DNA from: Microbacterium sp. W4I4
GTDB taxonomy: Bacteria > Actinomycetota > Actinomycetes > Actinomycetales > Microbacteriaceae
DNA: 64,000 bases
NCBI RefSeq assembly: GCF_030816235.1
Contig: NZ_JAUSXT010000001.1
Span: forward strand, 620,001 to 684,000
Reading direction: 5' to 3'
Shown here: positions 51,723 to 61,453 of the stretch, one piece after another
Position numbering within the stretch: the first letter of the stretch is position 1
Layout of the letters: every line of letters begins with the position of its first letter
Notes under the pieces: generated by a model
What the model was told of the DNA's origin: nothing
Databases searched by the model: none
Seen by the model: only the letters and a program-made list of their open reading frames with translations
Position numbers and translations under genes: made by a program

Positions 51723-51728
51723 TATATT
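51723..51728 (+). promoter_or_regulatory. -10 element of the XRE-MurA gene
   Basis: TATATT lies 7 nt before the ATG at 51736 in otherwise GC-rich sequence, so transcription probably starts at or next to the ATG. No good -35 is seen. The 173-nt gap to ffh holds no gene. Confidence 0.6.
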
Positions 51729-51735
51729 TGCGACC

Positions 51736-53316
51736 ATGACGATGGATTCCGTACGGTCAGCACCCCGCAGCGACAGCACCCCCGATTCGGAGGAGCCGCT
51801 GCAGACCACCGCAGCCCGCCTGATCCGCGACGCCCGCGTCGCCCAGAACCTCACCCAGGCGCAGCTCGCCGCTCGGGTCGGCACCAGCCAGAGCGCGATC
51901 AACCGCATCGAGCGCGGCGGACAGAACCTCACCCTCGAGCTGCTCGCACGCGTCAACGCCGCGCTGGGCAACGAGATCCTCACCCTCGGTCAGCCCAGCA
52001 CCAGCCAGCACATCCGCGTGCAGGGCGGACGACGACTGAGTGGGTCGATCACTGTCAACTCCAGCAAGAACGGAGCGGTCGCTCTGCTGTGCGCGAGCCT
52101 GCTCAACCGCGGGCGCACCACCCTGCACCGCGTGGCCCGTATCGTCGAGGTCGATCGCATCCTCGACGTGCTGCGCAGCTTCGGCGTCTCGGCCGTATGG
52201 TCCGAGAACGGCGAGGACCTGGAGATCCGGGTGCCCCAGCAGCTCGACCTCAGCGCGATCAACGCCGACGCCGGGCGCCGCACGCGCAGCGTGATCATGT
52301 TCCTCGGCCCGCTGCTGGGCCGCCACAAGGAGTTCTCCCTCCCCTACGCGGGCGGCTGCGACCTCGGCACCCGCACGGTCGAGCCGCACATGCTGGCGCT
52401 GCGACGCTTCGGCCTGTCGGTCGAGGCGACCACGGGCTGGTACCGGGCGACCGTGACCGAGGTCGGCGACGACGAGCTGCACGTGGTGCTCACCGAGCGC
52501 GGCGACACGGTCACCGAGAACGCGATCATGGCGGCCGCCGGCCGCGACGGCGTGACGGTCATCCGCAACGCCAGCCCGAACTACATGGTGCAGGACCTGT
52601 GCTTCTACCTGGAGCTGCTGGGCATCCGCATCGAGGGAGTCGGCACCACCACCCTGCGCATCCACGGCAGGAGCGAGATCGACGAGGACGTCGACTACTG
52701 GCCCGGAGAGGATCCGGTCGAGGCCATGACCCTGCTCACCGCCGGCATCGTGACCGGGTCGGAGATCACCGTGAAGCGCGTGCCGATCGAGTTCATGGAG
52801 ATCGAGCTGGGCGTGCTCACCGAGATGGGCCTGCAGTATGACCTCACCCCCGAGTACCCGGGCGCCAACGGACGCACGCGACTGGTCGACCTCACCGTGC
52901 ATCCATCGACCATGCACGCCCCCGTCGACAAGATCCACTCCATGCCGTTCCCCGGGATCAACATCGACAACCTGCCGTTCTTCGCGGTGATAGCCGCCAG
53001 CGCCGAGGGCACCACGCTCATCCACGACTGGGTGTACGAGGGACGGGCGATCCACCTCTCCGATCTCACCCGGCTCGGCGCCGACATCCGCCTGCGCGAC
53101 CCGCACCGCCTCGACGTCACCGGCCCCACCCGGTGGTCGGCGGCGGACGTGATCTGCCCGCCCGCACTGCGCCCGGCCGTGGTCCTGCTGCTGGCGATGC
53201 TCGCCTCGAAGGGCACCAGCGTGCTGCGCAACATCGCCGTGATCGAGCGCGGCTACGAGGGCCTGTGGTCGCGCCTGAACGAGATCGGTGCGGCGATCAC
53301 GCCCTTCCGCGACTGA
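51736..53316 (+). CDS. XRE-type helix-turn-helix fused to a MurA-like domain
   Basis: A 526-aa protein. Residues 24-83 form an XRE helix-turn-helix (ARLIRDARVAQNLTQAQLAA, then TSQSAINRIERGGQNLTLEL). From about residue 93 it is an EPSP-synthase/MurA fold. The UDP-GlcNAc enolpyruvyl transferase residues are kept: K111-N112 (SSKNGAV), R184, the catalytic cysteine C208 (YAGGCDLGTRTVEPH), D411 (FPGINIDN) and the arginine of ALRPAVVLLLAML. It may feed peptidoglycan synthesis, or sense its precursors and bind DNA. I see no ordinary murA in the window. Annotated here as a MurA paralogue; the DNA-binding role is inferred. Confidence 0.85.
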   Translation: MTMDSVRSAPRSDSTPDSEEPLQTTAARLIRDARVAQNLTQAQLAARVGTSQSAINRIERGGQNLTLELLARVNAALGNEILTLGQPSTSQHIRVQGGRRLSGSITVNSSKNGAVALLCASLLNRGRTTLHRVARIVEVDRILDVLRSFGVSAVWSENGEDLEIRVPQQLDLSAINADAGRRTRSVIMFLGPLLGRHKEFSLPYAGGCDLGTRTVEPHMLALRRFGLSVEATTGWYRATVTEVGDDELHVVLTERGDTVTENAIMAAAGRDGVTVIRNASPNYMVQDLCFYLELLGIRIEGVGTTTLRIHGRSEIDEDVDYWPGEDPVEAMTLLTAGIVTGSEITVKRVPIEFMEIELGVLTEMGLQYDLTPEYPGANGRTRLVDLTVHPSTMHAPVDKIHSMPFPGINIDNLPFFAVIAASAEGTTLIHDWVYEGRAIHLSDLTRLGADIRLRDPHRLDVTGPTRWSAADVICPPALRPAVVLLLAMLASKGTSVLRNIAVIERGYEGLWSRLNEIGAAITPFRD

Positions 53317-53347
53317 GCAGAGGACGAGCCCGGCGGGGTCCGTCCCG

Positions 53348-53932
53348 TCAGCCCCAGGGAAGATCGTGGATGCTGCGGAGGGCCTCGTCGAACTGCGCTT
53401 CGAGCGAGGCCTGACCGGCGCCCTGCTCGGCCCATACCCGCAGTGACGACAGCACCGCGGTGGCCAGCGCGGAGCCGAGGATGTCGGCGCGGATGTCGTC
53501 GATGCCGGCGCTGCGGGCGGCGCCTGCGACCGCGGACGAGATCCGGGCATGACGCAGGCCGGTGTCGCGGAGGAGTTCGGAGTCGAGGCCCATCGCCGCA
53601 GAGTTGCGCAGGGCGAGCGCCAGCGGGTCGGGGGCGAAGTCCTGGACAATCGGTTCGAGTGCCGCGCGGACCGCGGGCCCGTCGGCATCCGTGCCCAGTG
53701 CGGCCAGGGCCACCGACGCCACGGCGATGCGCGCATCCAGCCCCGACCACAGCACGTCGCTCTTCGAGTCGAAGTAGTTGAAGAAGCTCGAACGGCTCAC
53801 GCCGGCGCGACGCGTGATGTCGACGATCGACGTGGCGTCGTACCCCTGCTCGAGGAACAGCTCGCAGGCCGCCTCGGCGAGGGTCTCCCGCGATGACGCG
53901 CGGGGGCGTCCTGCGCGAGTCTCCGAAGCCAT
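53348..53932 (-). CDS. TetR/AcrR family transcriptional regulator
   Basis: A 194-aa regulator. The helix-turn-helix is [21 protein letters not shown], then [22 protein letters not shown]. The C-terminal helical domain has no recognisable ligand signature. Of two nearby ATG codons (53941, 53932) the second is chosen: TACCAT (53940-53945, minus strand) lies 7 nt before it, fitting a leaderless start. It is divergent from lipB, with a 118-nt gap, and convergent with the XRE-MurA gene. Confidence 0.85.
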   Translation of the reverse strand: MASETRAGRPRASSRETLAEAACELFLEQGYDATSIVDITRRAGVSRSSFFNYFDSKSDVLWSGLDARIAVASVALAALGTDADGPAVRAALEPIVQDFAPDPLALALRNSAAMGLDSELLRDTGLRHARISSAVAGAARSAGIDDIRADILGSALATAVLSSLRVWAEQGAGQASLEAQFDEALRSIHDLPWG

Positions 53933-54050
53933 GAAGGTCATGGTAGCCGCCGGAGCCGACACACCGCGCCCCCGAAACGGGCGTAGGGTGTTCACAGCAC
54001 TATTCTTGCACTGCATCCAACAACTTCTGTCCCGTCACGAGGGAGTGCCC

Positions 54051-54701
54051 ATGCTCGACATCCGCTTCGCCGGTCTCGCACCGGACTTCGTCCCCTACCT
54101 GGACGGGTGGGAGCTGCAGCGCAGCATCCACCGCGACGTCGTCGCCGGTGCGCGACGCGACACGCTCCTCCTGCTCGAGCACGAGGCCGTCTACACCGCC
54201 GGCAAGCGCACCGAGCCCCAGGAACGGCCGCAGGACGGCACGCCGGTGGTCGATGTGGACCGCGGTGGCAAGATCACCTGGCACGGCCCCGGCCAGCTGG
54301 TCGGCTACCCGATCGTTCGACTGCAGGAGCCGATGGACGTCGTCGCGCACGTGCGCCGCATGGAACGGCTGCTGATCAGCATCCTGCAGCCACTCGGCGT
54401 CGACGGCTATCAGGTCGAGGGTCGCAGCGGCGTCTGGGTGCGCAGGCCTCTCTCCGAGGACAAGGTGGCCGCCATCGGCGTGCGCGTGCAGCAGGGCGTG
54501 ACCATGCACGGCTTCGCGATCAACTGCGACAACTCGCTCGCAGGCTTCAGCGGCATCATCCCCTGCGGAATCACGGATGCCGGTGTGACCACTGTGAGCG
54601 AGGTCGTGGGAGCCGACGTCTCCCCCGCCGACATCGTGCAGGCCGTCGCCGACGCCTTCGCCGCCGAGTACGCCGAGTCAGGGCAGGAGGTGGCCGCGTG
54701 A
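54051..54701 (+). CDS. lipB: Lipoyl(octanoyl) transferase
   Basis: A 216-aa enzyme that moves octanoyl from acyl carrier protein to lipoyl domains. [40 protein letters not shown] are the signatures; the catalytic pair is K138 ([11 protein letters not shown]) and C172 (SGIIPCGI). The ATG follows GAGGGAG. A -10-like TATTCT lies at 54001-54006. Its stop overlaps the lipA start by 4 nt. Confidence 0.96.
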   Translation: MLDIRFAGLAPDFVPYLDGWELQRSIHRDVVAGARRDTLLLLEHEAVYTAGKRTEPQERPQDGTPVVDVDRGGKITWHGPGQLVGYPIVRLQEPMDVVAHVRRMERLLISILQPLGVDGYQVEGRSGVWVRRPLSEDKVAAIGVRVQQGVTMHGFAINCDNSLAGFSGIIPCGITDAGVTTVSEVVGADVSPADIVQAVADAFAAEYAESGQEVAA

Positions 54702-55690
54702 GCGCCGCAGCACCCGAGGGCCGCAAGCTGCTGCGCCTGGAGATCCGCAACGCGGAGACTCCGATCGAACGCAAGCCCGAGTGGATCCGCACCAAGGCGA
54801 AGATGGGCCCGGAGTATCAGGCACTGCACTCGCTCGTGAAGGAGGAGGGCCTGCACACGGTGTGTCAGGAGGCCGGCTGCCCGAACATCTTCGAGTGCTG
54901 GGAGGACCGTGAGGCCACGTTCCTGATCGGCGGCTCGCAGTGCACCAGGCGCTGCGACTTCTGCCAGATCGACACCGGCAAGCCCGCGGCCTACGACGTC
55001 GACGAACCGCGCAGGGTCGCGGAGAGCGTCACCCGGATGGGCCTGCGCTACGCGACCGTGACGAGTGTCGCCCGCGACGACCTGCCCGACACGGGCGCGT
55101 GGCTGAACGCCGAGACCGTGCGGCAGATCCACGCGCAGAACCCGAACACCGGAGTCGAGCTGCTCGCGAACGACCACAGCGGCAATCCCGAGTACCTGGG
55201 TCAGATCTTCGACGCGCGGCCGGAGGTCTTCGCCCACAACGTCGAGACCGTGCCCCGGATCTTCCGTCGCATCCGCCCGGCGTTCACCTACGAGCGCTCC
55301 CTGAACGTGATCACGCAGGGGCACGAGGCCGGACTCATCACGAAGTCGAACCTCATCCTCGGCATGGGCGAGGAACCTGCGGAGGTCATCGAGGCGCTGC
55401 AGGATCTGCACGACGCCGGGTGCGACATCATCACGATCACGCAGTACCTGCGTCCCACTCCACGCCACCTGCCCGTGGCGCGCTGGGTCAGGCCCGACGA
55501 GTTCGTCGGGTTCAAGGCCGAGGCGGAGCGGATCGGGTTCCTGGGTGTGCTCGCCGGTCCCCTGGTGCGCTCGTCGTACCGCGCCGGGCGGCTCTGGGCT
55601 CAGTCGATGCAGTCGAAGGGACGGGAGATCCCCGCCCACCTCGCACACATCGCCGAAGGTGCGGACCTGGGCTTCGCGCAGGCGGTCTAG
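54698..55690 (+). CDS. lipA: Lipoyl synthase
   Basis: A 330-aa radical-SAM enzyme that inserts two sulfurs into the octanoyl group. The auxiliary cluster cysteines are in [17 protein letters not shown], the radical-SAM cluster in CTRRCDFC. The final RSSYRAGRL arginine-serine motif is present. The GTG start overlaps the lipB stop (GTGA). The TAG stop overlaps the stop of the convergent DUF2004 gene. Confidence 0.97.
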   Translation: MSAAAPEGRKLLRLEIRNAETPIERKPEWIRTKAKMGPEYQALHSLVKEEGLHTVCQEAGCPNIFECWEDREATFLIGGSQCTRRCDFCQIDTGKPAAYDVDEPRRVAESVTRMGLRYATVTSVARDDLPDTGAWLNAETVRQIHAQNPNTGVELLANDHSGNPEYLGQIFDARPEVFAHNVETVPRIFRRIRPAFTYERSLNVITQGHEAGLITKSNLILGMGEEPAEVIEALQDLHDAGCDIITITQYLRPTPRHLPVARWVRPDEFVGFKAEAERIGFLGVLAGPLVRSSYRAGRLWAQSMQSKGREIPAHLAHIAEGADLGFAQAV

Positions 55691-56187
55691 TCGGCGCTCA
55701 TGATCGACTGAACCGTGCCGTCGTCGGCGAGGTTCACGAGCAGCACGTCGTCGGTGGCATCCGCATCCAACGCGTACTCCATCACTGCGAACGGATCGGA
55801 TCCGCCGTGCTCGTCGACGAGGATCGTCATGCTCATCAGGCTGAGCGAGCGGATGATGTCGACCGGGCCGTCGCCGCTCACGTCGACGAGCACATCCTCG
55901 AGCTCGTCCCCGTAGGCCTCCTGCTGCTGCAGGATGAACTCGGTGACCTCACTGGTGCGGTCGTCGACCTCGGTGAGCATGGCCCGGCGCACCACAGCAT
56001 CCAGGTTCTCGATCCCCGCGATCAGTCCCGCCGCCACGTCCAGCGCGGCCTGTGACACATCGTCCTGATCCGGCGCGGTCAGGTCGACGGTCACGGACTG
56101 GTCACCGAAATCGACGCGCTCGGTCCAGAAGATGGCCCCGTCGGGCCCTGAGGAGAGAACTCCGAAGTAGTCGTGTTCGATCGCCAT
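55687..56187 (-). CDS. DUF2004 family protein
   Basis: A 166-aa acidic protein: [24 protein letters not shown] at the start, [29 protein letters not shown] near the end. It resembles the DUF2004 family, whose function is unknown. The open frame further upstream lies inside ftsY and is not coding. It lies 38 nt after ftsY on the same strand and converges on lipA with a 3-nt overlap of stop codons. Confidence 0.75.
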   Translation of the reverse strand: MAIEHDYFGVLSSGPDGAIFWTERVDFGDQSVTVDLTAPDQDDVSQAALDVAAGLIAGIENLDAVVRRAMLTEVDDRTSEVTEFILQQQEAYGDELEDVLVDVSGDGPVDIIRSLSLMSMTILVDEHGGSDPFAVMEYALDADATDDVLLVNLADDGTVQSIMSAD

Positions 56188-56225
56188 ATCGCTATGAAAC
56201 CAGCCTCTGTGTCTGTCCGGTAGTC

Positions 56226-57101
56226 CTACGCGTCGACGAGCGACTGCACGAAGACGTGCGGAGTGAATCCGGTGAGGTCGTCGATGCCCTCGCCCTGGCC
56301 CAGCAGCTTGACCGGGATGCCGGTGCGCTCCTGAACGGCGAGGATGAATCCGCCCTTGGCCGACCCGTCGAGCTTGGTGATCACCAGGCCGGTGACACCG
56401 GCATGCTGCAGGAAGGCCTCGGCCTGGAGCACCCCGTTCTGACCTGTCGTGGCGTCCAGCACGAGCAGCACCTCGCTGATCGGGGCGAGCTTCTCGACCA
56501 CCCGGCGCACCTTCGACAGCTCGTCCATGAGCCCGCCCTTGGTGTGCAGGCGCCCTGCGGTGTCGATGATCGCGATCTCGATGCCCTGCTGCTTCGCGTA
56601 CTCGACGGTCTGGTACGCCACGGATGCGGGATCCTGGCCCTCGTGCTGGGGACGGACGATCGCCGCTCCCCCGCGTTGCGCCCACGTGGCGAGCTGGTCC
56701 ACCGCCGCGGCACGGAACGTGTCGGCACCGCCGACGACAACGCTGCGCTCGAATCCGCGCAGGAACTTCGTGAACTTGCCGATGGTGGTGGTCTTGCCGA
56801 CCCCGTTCACACCGACCACCAGCACGACCGCGGGGCGCTCGCTGAGCTTGAGCGTGGTGTCGAACTTCGCGAAGCGCTCCTCCAGGGTCTCCCGCAGCAT
56901 GCGCTGCAGGTCCTTCGGGTCGGTCGTGCGATACTTCTCGACCTTGTCGCGCAGCTCATCGAGCAGCTGTTCGGTGATGTCGGGCCCGAAATCCGCGGTG
57001 ATCAGCGCGGTCTCCAAGTCCTCCCACGTCGTCTCATCGATCGTGGGTTTGACGAACATGCCGCGCAGTGCGCGACCGAGGGACCACGATTTCTCCGCCA
57101 T
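56226..57101 (-). CDS. ftsY: Signal recognition particle receptor FtsY
   Basis: A 291-aa GTPase that docks SRP at the membrane. It lacks the long acidic N-terminal domain of E. coli FtsY and begins SWSLGRALRGMFVKP, like a short NG form. VGVNGVGKTTTIGKFTKFLRG, DTFRAAAVDQL, DTAGRLHTKGGLMDELSK and TKLDGSAKGG are present. The ATG at 57101 has TAGGCT (57109-57114, minus strand) 7 nt upstream. Confidence 0.95.
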   Translation of the reverse strand: MAEKSWSLGRALRGMFVKPTIDETTWEDLETALITADFGPDITEQLLDELRDKVEKYRTTDPKDLQRMLRETLEERFAKFDTTLKLSERPAVVLVVGVNGVGKTTTIGKFTKFLRGFERSVVVGGADTFRAAAVDQLATWAQRGGAAIVRPQHEGQDPASVAYQTVEYAKQQGIEIAIIDTAGRLHTKGGLMDELSKVRRVVEKLAPISEVLLVLDATTGQNGVLQAEAFLQHAGVTGLVITKLDGSAKGGFILAVQERTGIPVKLLGQGEGIDDLTGFTPHVFVQSLVDA

Positions 57102-57108
57102 ACCCCCC

Positions 57109-57118
57109 AGCCTACGAT
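57109..57118. promoter_or_regulatory. Overlapping divergent -10 elements of ftsY and a hydrolase gene
   Basis: TAGGCT (57109-57114, minus strand) serves ftsY, and TACGAT (57113-57118, plus strand) serves the hydrolase. Each is 7 nt from its start. The two starts are only 24 bases apart, so the -35 regions would lie inside the other gene. Confidence 0.55.
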
Positions 57119-57125
57119 GGTCGGC

Positions 57126-57811
57126 ATGAGCATCCGTCGAGTGCACGTCCACGGCGCGGGCAGACGCGGAGCAGACGCGTGGCCGAGCGCCCGTGAGAAG
57201 GCCGACGAGTTCGTCTCGTTTCCGCCCGCTTCGACGGTCTCGGAGCAGGCGCACCTGCTCGCGCAGGACTTCGGCTCGGAGCCCGTGATCCTCTACGCGC
57301 ATTCGATCGGCGCGGTGCCCGTAGCGCTCGCGTCCGGGCGGGTGCGGATCGCGGGGCTGGTCATGGTCGAGCCGGCGCTGTACGACATCGCCCGGGGTGC
57401 GGAGTCCATCGAACGGCACATCGGGATCGTCACGGAAGCACGCGCACAGGCGGATGCCACCGGCGCACGCTGCGCCAGTGCATCCCTGGCGACCTCAGGG
57501 CATTCTGGGCGATCCTGCGTCCTCTGATGTTCGGCGGACCGTTCGAGCCGGATGCCTGGGAGCGCGAGCATCCTGTGGCGGAGAGGTGGGCGAAGACGAA
57601 CCTGCCCTGGGGTCATGGCGTACGGGCTGGCATGCTGCACGGCATCCCGACCCTGGTGGTGACCGGCGGCTGGAACGACGAGTACGAGCAGATCGCAAAG
57701 GTGCTGGTCGATGACGGCGCGCAGCATGTCGTGCTGGTCGGCGCCCAGCACAGGCCGATGGACCTGCCGGCCTTCGCCGAGGCAGCGCTCGCCTTCGAAG
57801 CTGCGTTGTGA
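57126..57811 (+). pseudogene. Alpha/beta hydrolase, frameshifted
   Basis: Joined, the two frames give a 228-aa hydrolase. Frame one begins SIRRVHVHGAGRRGADAWPS and has the nucleophile elbow VILYAHSIGAVPVALASG. It loses register near 57460-57475 and ends at 57527. Frame two carries LRQCIPGDLRAFWAILRPLM and GIPTLVVTGGWNDEYEQIAK to QHRPMDLPAF, the expected end. One base is missing in the stretch GGCGCACGC. As written, the gene cannot make the whole product. Sequencing error or a real mutation. Confidence 0.75.
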
Positions 57812-57834
57812 CCGAGGCATACACCAGGCGAGCA

Positions 57835-57921
57835 GTTTCGTCGTCCGGAGTCACGCGGCGTGTCGGCGCGCCGGAGGCCACGACACGCCGCTACAGCAGC
57901 TGAGGCTCCGGACGACGAGAC
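57835..57921. terminator. Nested double-hairpin terminator between hydrolase and smc
   Basis: GTTTCGTCGTCCGGAG (57835-57850) pairs with 57906-57921 over 16 bp with one G-U pair. Inside it, GCGGCGTGTCG (57855-57865) pairs perfectly with CGACACGCCGC (57881-57891). It lies between two convergent genes and could stop transcription from both sides. Confidence 0.7.
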
Positions 57922-57928
57922 GCAGCCG

Positions 57929-60900
57929 TCAGACGGCTGCCGCGGCGCGGTCGCCGACGCGCTGACCGACGACGGCAGAGACGCCGTCCTGCCGCATGGA
58001 CACGCCGTACAGCGCATCCGCGATCTCCATGGTGCGCTTCTGGTGGGTGATGACCAGCAGCTGCGAGTTCTCCCTCAGCTGCTCGAACACCGTCAGCAGT
58101 CGTCCGAGGTTCGCGTCGTCCAGGGCCGCCTCGACCTCGTCGAGGATGTAGAACGGGCTGGGGCGCGCCTTGAAGATCGCGACGAGCAGCGCCACCGCGG
58201 CCAGGGAGCGCTCACCGCCCGAGAGCAGAGAGAGCCGCTCGATCTTCTTGCCGACCGGACGGACGGCCACCTCGATGCCGGTGGTGAGCATGTCGTCGGG
58301 GTTCGTGAGCGAGATGCTGCCCGAACCGCCGGGGAACAGCAGCGGGAAGACCTCGCCGAACGCCTGCTTGGTGTCCTCGAACGCGGCGGCGAAGATCACC
58401 TGCATCCGCTCGTCGAGCTCGGCGATGATCGCGAGCAGATCCTGGCGGGTCTTGGTCAGGTCGGTCAGCTGCTCGGTCAGGAACGCGTGCCGCTGCTCGA
58501 GCGCGGCGAACTCCTCCAGTGCGAGCGGGTTCACGCGCCCCAGCTGTCCGAGTTTGCGCTCAGCATCCTTCAGCCGGCGCTCCTGGATGCGGCGATCGAA
58601 GGGGATCTCGGTGTCCTCGTCCTGCTCCTCCGCGCCCGGATCGCGTGGAACCGGCTGATCCGGACCATATTCCGCAATGAGAATATCTTCGTCGAGTGCG
58701 AGCTCGGAGGCGACGCGCTCCAGCAGGCTGGTCAGGTGGAGCTTCTTCTCGTGGATCTGCAGCTCGAGTCCGTGCACGCTCTCGGTGAGGCCTGCCAGTC
58801 GTTCCCGCAGCGAGGTCTCCTGCACGCGCAGGGCCGACAGCTCCTCGTTGTGCGCGGAACGTTCGGACTCCGCGGCAGCCAGCGCGACGCGCGCCTCGGT
58901 CACCGAGCGGTCGATCGAGTCCAGGACGCGCGGGACCTCCTCGGCGACGGCGGATGCCGCCTCGCGCTGAGCACGGCGGATGACGGCACGACGCGCGGCC
59001 TCGGCCGCAGCATCCCGCTCCTGCGCGCGCTGGCGCTCCAGCGAGGCGACGCGCGCTTGGGCGGCCCGGACACGCTCGCGGAGCGTCTCGATCTCCAGTC
59101 GTGCACGGACCTCGCCCTCACGAGCGGCTTCCAACGCCTCCAGCAGACCGTCGCGGGCAGAGGCGTCCAGGACGGGGCGGGGTTCGGACTCCGACGCTTC
59201 CAGCTCGCCCTGCGCGCGGGTGGCGGCGGCCTCGGCATCCGCGACGGCCGCCTGCGCCTGGGCGAGACCGGACTCCAGACGCTCGCACTCGGCGATCGCG
59301 GCCTCGTGCTGCACCGTGACCCGGTTCACCTGCTCGGCGTGACTGGCGAGTTCGGCGTCGTGCTCGCGCAGCATGCGCAGGGCTTCCTTGGCGCGGCGGC
59401 GCGTCTCCTCGACGCGCTCGGTGGCGCCTTCGCGCGCGTCGCGCAGCTCGGTGGCGGTCACCCGCACGTCCGCCAGGCGTTCGGTCGCCGCATCGCGCTC
59501 TGCGGCGAGCTCCAGGCGGGACGCCTCTCCGGATCCGGCGCGCATCGTGTGGGCGGTGATGACTTCGCCGGTCTTCGTGACGATCGTGGTCTGCGTGTCG
59601 GAAAGCGCGTCGAGCACCTTGCGCGCGGCACGGGCCGCCGCGAGGTCGTCTGCGATCAGCACCGCGGACAGGATCCCGCGCACACCTGCGGGGGCATCGA
59701 CCACCTCGGCCGCCGACACCGTCCCCGGGGTGTCCGGTGAGGTGGGCGACGCATCCACTGCGGAGTCGGCGATGACGAAGTCGACCGTTCCGCGCGCTCC
59801 CCCGGAGGAGACCAGATCGAACGCCGCGGCGACGTCGTCGACCAGCACGCCTTCGGTGAGCGGACCGAGCACGGCGGCGATCGCGGCCTCGTAGCCGGCG
59901 CGCACCTGCACGGCGTCTCCGACCAGACCGCGCACCCCGGATGCGCCGGATGCCACGATCTCGGCCGCGCCGCCGGAGAGTGCCAGCGCGCTGCCGAGCG
60001 CGGCGGCCTTCGCCGTCAGCGAGTCGGCCTCGCGCTCTGCCTCGTGCAGTCGTTCGCGCAGCGAATCGCGCTCGCCTTCGGCCTCGGTGACCTGCTTCTG
60101 CGCCTCGTCGTACGCCGCCGCGTACTCCGCGGCCGTCCCCTCGGGTGCCTCGGCGTCGGCGATCGAGTCGAAGGCCTCGGCTGCCTCACGTCGTCGCACG
60201 TGGGCGGCCTCCAACGCGCTCGCCTGCCGCTCCACGGCACCGCGCACGGCGGCGAGGGCGGATGCCGCGGCATCCGCGTTCCCGCGCAACGAGCTGAGCC
60301 GCATGTCGTACTGGGAGACCAGCGCGCTCTGCTCGGCGATGTCCACGTCCAGCGTGTCCAGCTCTGCGCGCGCGTCGACGACCTCGCGGCTGGCGAGCAC
60401 GGCGGCATCCTGCGCGTCGCCCAGCCCCTCGGAGATGCGTGTGATCTCGTCCTTTGCCTCGTCGATAGTGTCCTGGGTGACCGTGATCGCGGAGATGGTG
60501 TCGTCGTCCTCGGTGCCGAGCAGCGCCAGGCGCTGGTTGGCGAGGGTGTACAGGCTCCGCATCCGCTCCTGGGCCTGCTCCAGCCCGAATGAGACACGAC
60601 GTGCCTCATCGACGGCGGCGGAGTTCTGCTGCGCTTCGAGGCGTTGGATGCCGGAGCGCACGGTGTCGGCCTGCTCTGAAAGCACCAGCCGTTCGGTGTG
60701 CCGTTCGTTCTCGGTTCGGGTGTGGTCGGCCAGCGCTGTGCGCAGCGCGACGACGTCATCGGCGAAGATCCGCGCCTTGGCATCGCGGACGACCGCGGCG
60801 ATACCGGCCGCCTCGCGGGCGATCTCGGCCTGCTTGCCCAACGGCTTGAGCTGCCTGCGGATCTCGCCCGCGAGGTCGCTCAGACGGGTGAGGTTGGTCT

Positions 60901-61453
60901 CCATCGCATCGAGCTTGCGGATGGTCTTCTCTTTGCGACGGCGGTGCTTGAGGATACCTGCCGCCTCCTCGATGAAGCCGCGACGGTCTTCGGGCGAGGC
61001 CTGCAGGACGGTGTCCAGACGGCCCTGGCCCACGATCACGTGCATCTCGCGCCCGAGCCCGGAATCGCTCAGCAGTTCCTGCACATCGAGCAGTCGACAA
61101 CTGGAGCCGTTGATCGCGTACTCGCTGGAGCCGTTGCGGAACAGGGTGCGGCTGATCGTCACTTCGGCGTACTCGATCGGCAGCGCACCGTCGCTGTTGT
61201 CGATGGTGAGTTTCACCTCGGCGCGTCCGAGCGGACCGCGCGTGGAGGTGCCGGCGAAGATGACGTCCTCCATCTTGCCGCCGCGGAGGGTCTTGGCACC
61301 CTGCTCGCCCATCACCCAGGCGAGCGCATCGACGACATTCGACTTGCCCGATCCGTTGGGCCCGACGATGCACGTGACGCCCGGCTCGAAGACGAACGAG
61401 GTGGGCTGGGCGAAGGACTTGAAGCCCTTGAGCGTCAAGCTCTTCAGATGCAT
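57929..61453 (-). CDS. smc: Chromosome segregation protein SMC
   Basis: A 1174-aa ATPase that folds and separates chromosomes with ScpA/ScpB. Walker A GPNGSGKSNVVDALAWVMGEQ at residue 32, a long coiled coil, the hinge at about 500-630 (GVRGLVGDAVQVRAGYEAAI), a second coiled coil, then the signature LSGGERSLAAVALLVAIF and Walker B FYILDEVEAALDDAN. The length is normal. The ATG is the family start; no clear ribosome site is visible. Confidence 0.97.
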   Translation of the reverse strand: MHLKSLTLKGFKSFAQPTSFVFEPGVTCIVGPNGSGKSNVVDALAWVMGEQGAKTLRGGKMEDVIFAGTSTRGPLGRAEVKLTIDNSDGALPIEYAEVTISRTLFRNGSSEYAINGSSCRLLDVQELLSDSGLGREMHVIVGQGRLDTVLQASPEDRRGFIEEAAGILKHRRRKEKTIRKLDAMETNLTRLSDLAGEIRRQLKPLGKQAEIAREAAGIAAVVRDAKARIFADDVVALRTALADHTRTENERHTERLVLSEQADTVRSGIQRLEAQQNSAAVDEARRVSFGLEQAQERMRSLYTLANQRLALLGTEDDDTISAITVTQDTIDEAKDEITRISEGLGDAQDAAVLASREVVDARAELDTLDVDIAEQSALVSQYDMRLSSLRGNADAAASALAAVRGAVERQASALEAAHVRRREAAEAFDSIADAEAPEGTAAEYAAAYDEAQKQVTEAEGERDSLRERLHEAEREADSLTAKAAALGSALALSGGAAEIVASGASGVRGLVGDAVQVRAGYEAAIAAVLGPLTEGVLVDDVAAAFDLVSSGGARGTVDFVIADSAVDASPTSPDTPGTVSAAEVVDAPAGVRGILSAVLIADDLAAARAARKVLDALSDTQTTIVTKTGEVITAHTMRAGSGEASRLELAAERDAATERLADVRVTATELRDAREGATERVEETRRRAKEALRMLREHDAELASHAEQVNRVTVQHEAAIAECERLESGLAQAQAAVADAEAAATRAQGELEASESEPRPVLDASARDGLLEALEAAREGEVRARLEIETLRERVRAAQARVASLERQRAQERDAAAEAARRAVIRRAQREAASAVAEEVPRVLDSIDRSVTEARVALAAAESERSAHNEELSALRVQETSLRERLAGLTESVHGLELQIHEKKLHLTSLLERVASELALDEDILIAEYGPDQPVPRDPGAEEQDEDTEIPFDRRIQERRLKDAERKLGQLGRVNPLALEEFAALEQRHAFLTEQLTDLTKTRQDLLAIIAELDERMQVIFAAAFEDTKQAFGEVFPLLFPGGSGSISLTNPDDMLTTGIEVAVRPVGKKIERLSLLSGGERSLAAVALLVAIFKARPSPFYILDEVEAALDDANLGRLLTVFEQLRENSQLLVITHQKRTMEIADALYGVSMRQDGVSAVVGQRVGDRAAAAV

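Noticed and set aside
57860..59740. A 626-codon plus-strand frame opposite smc
   Set aside because: Antisense to the smc coding region with its signature motifs.
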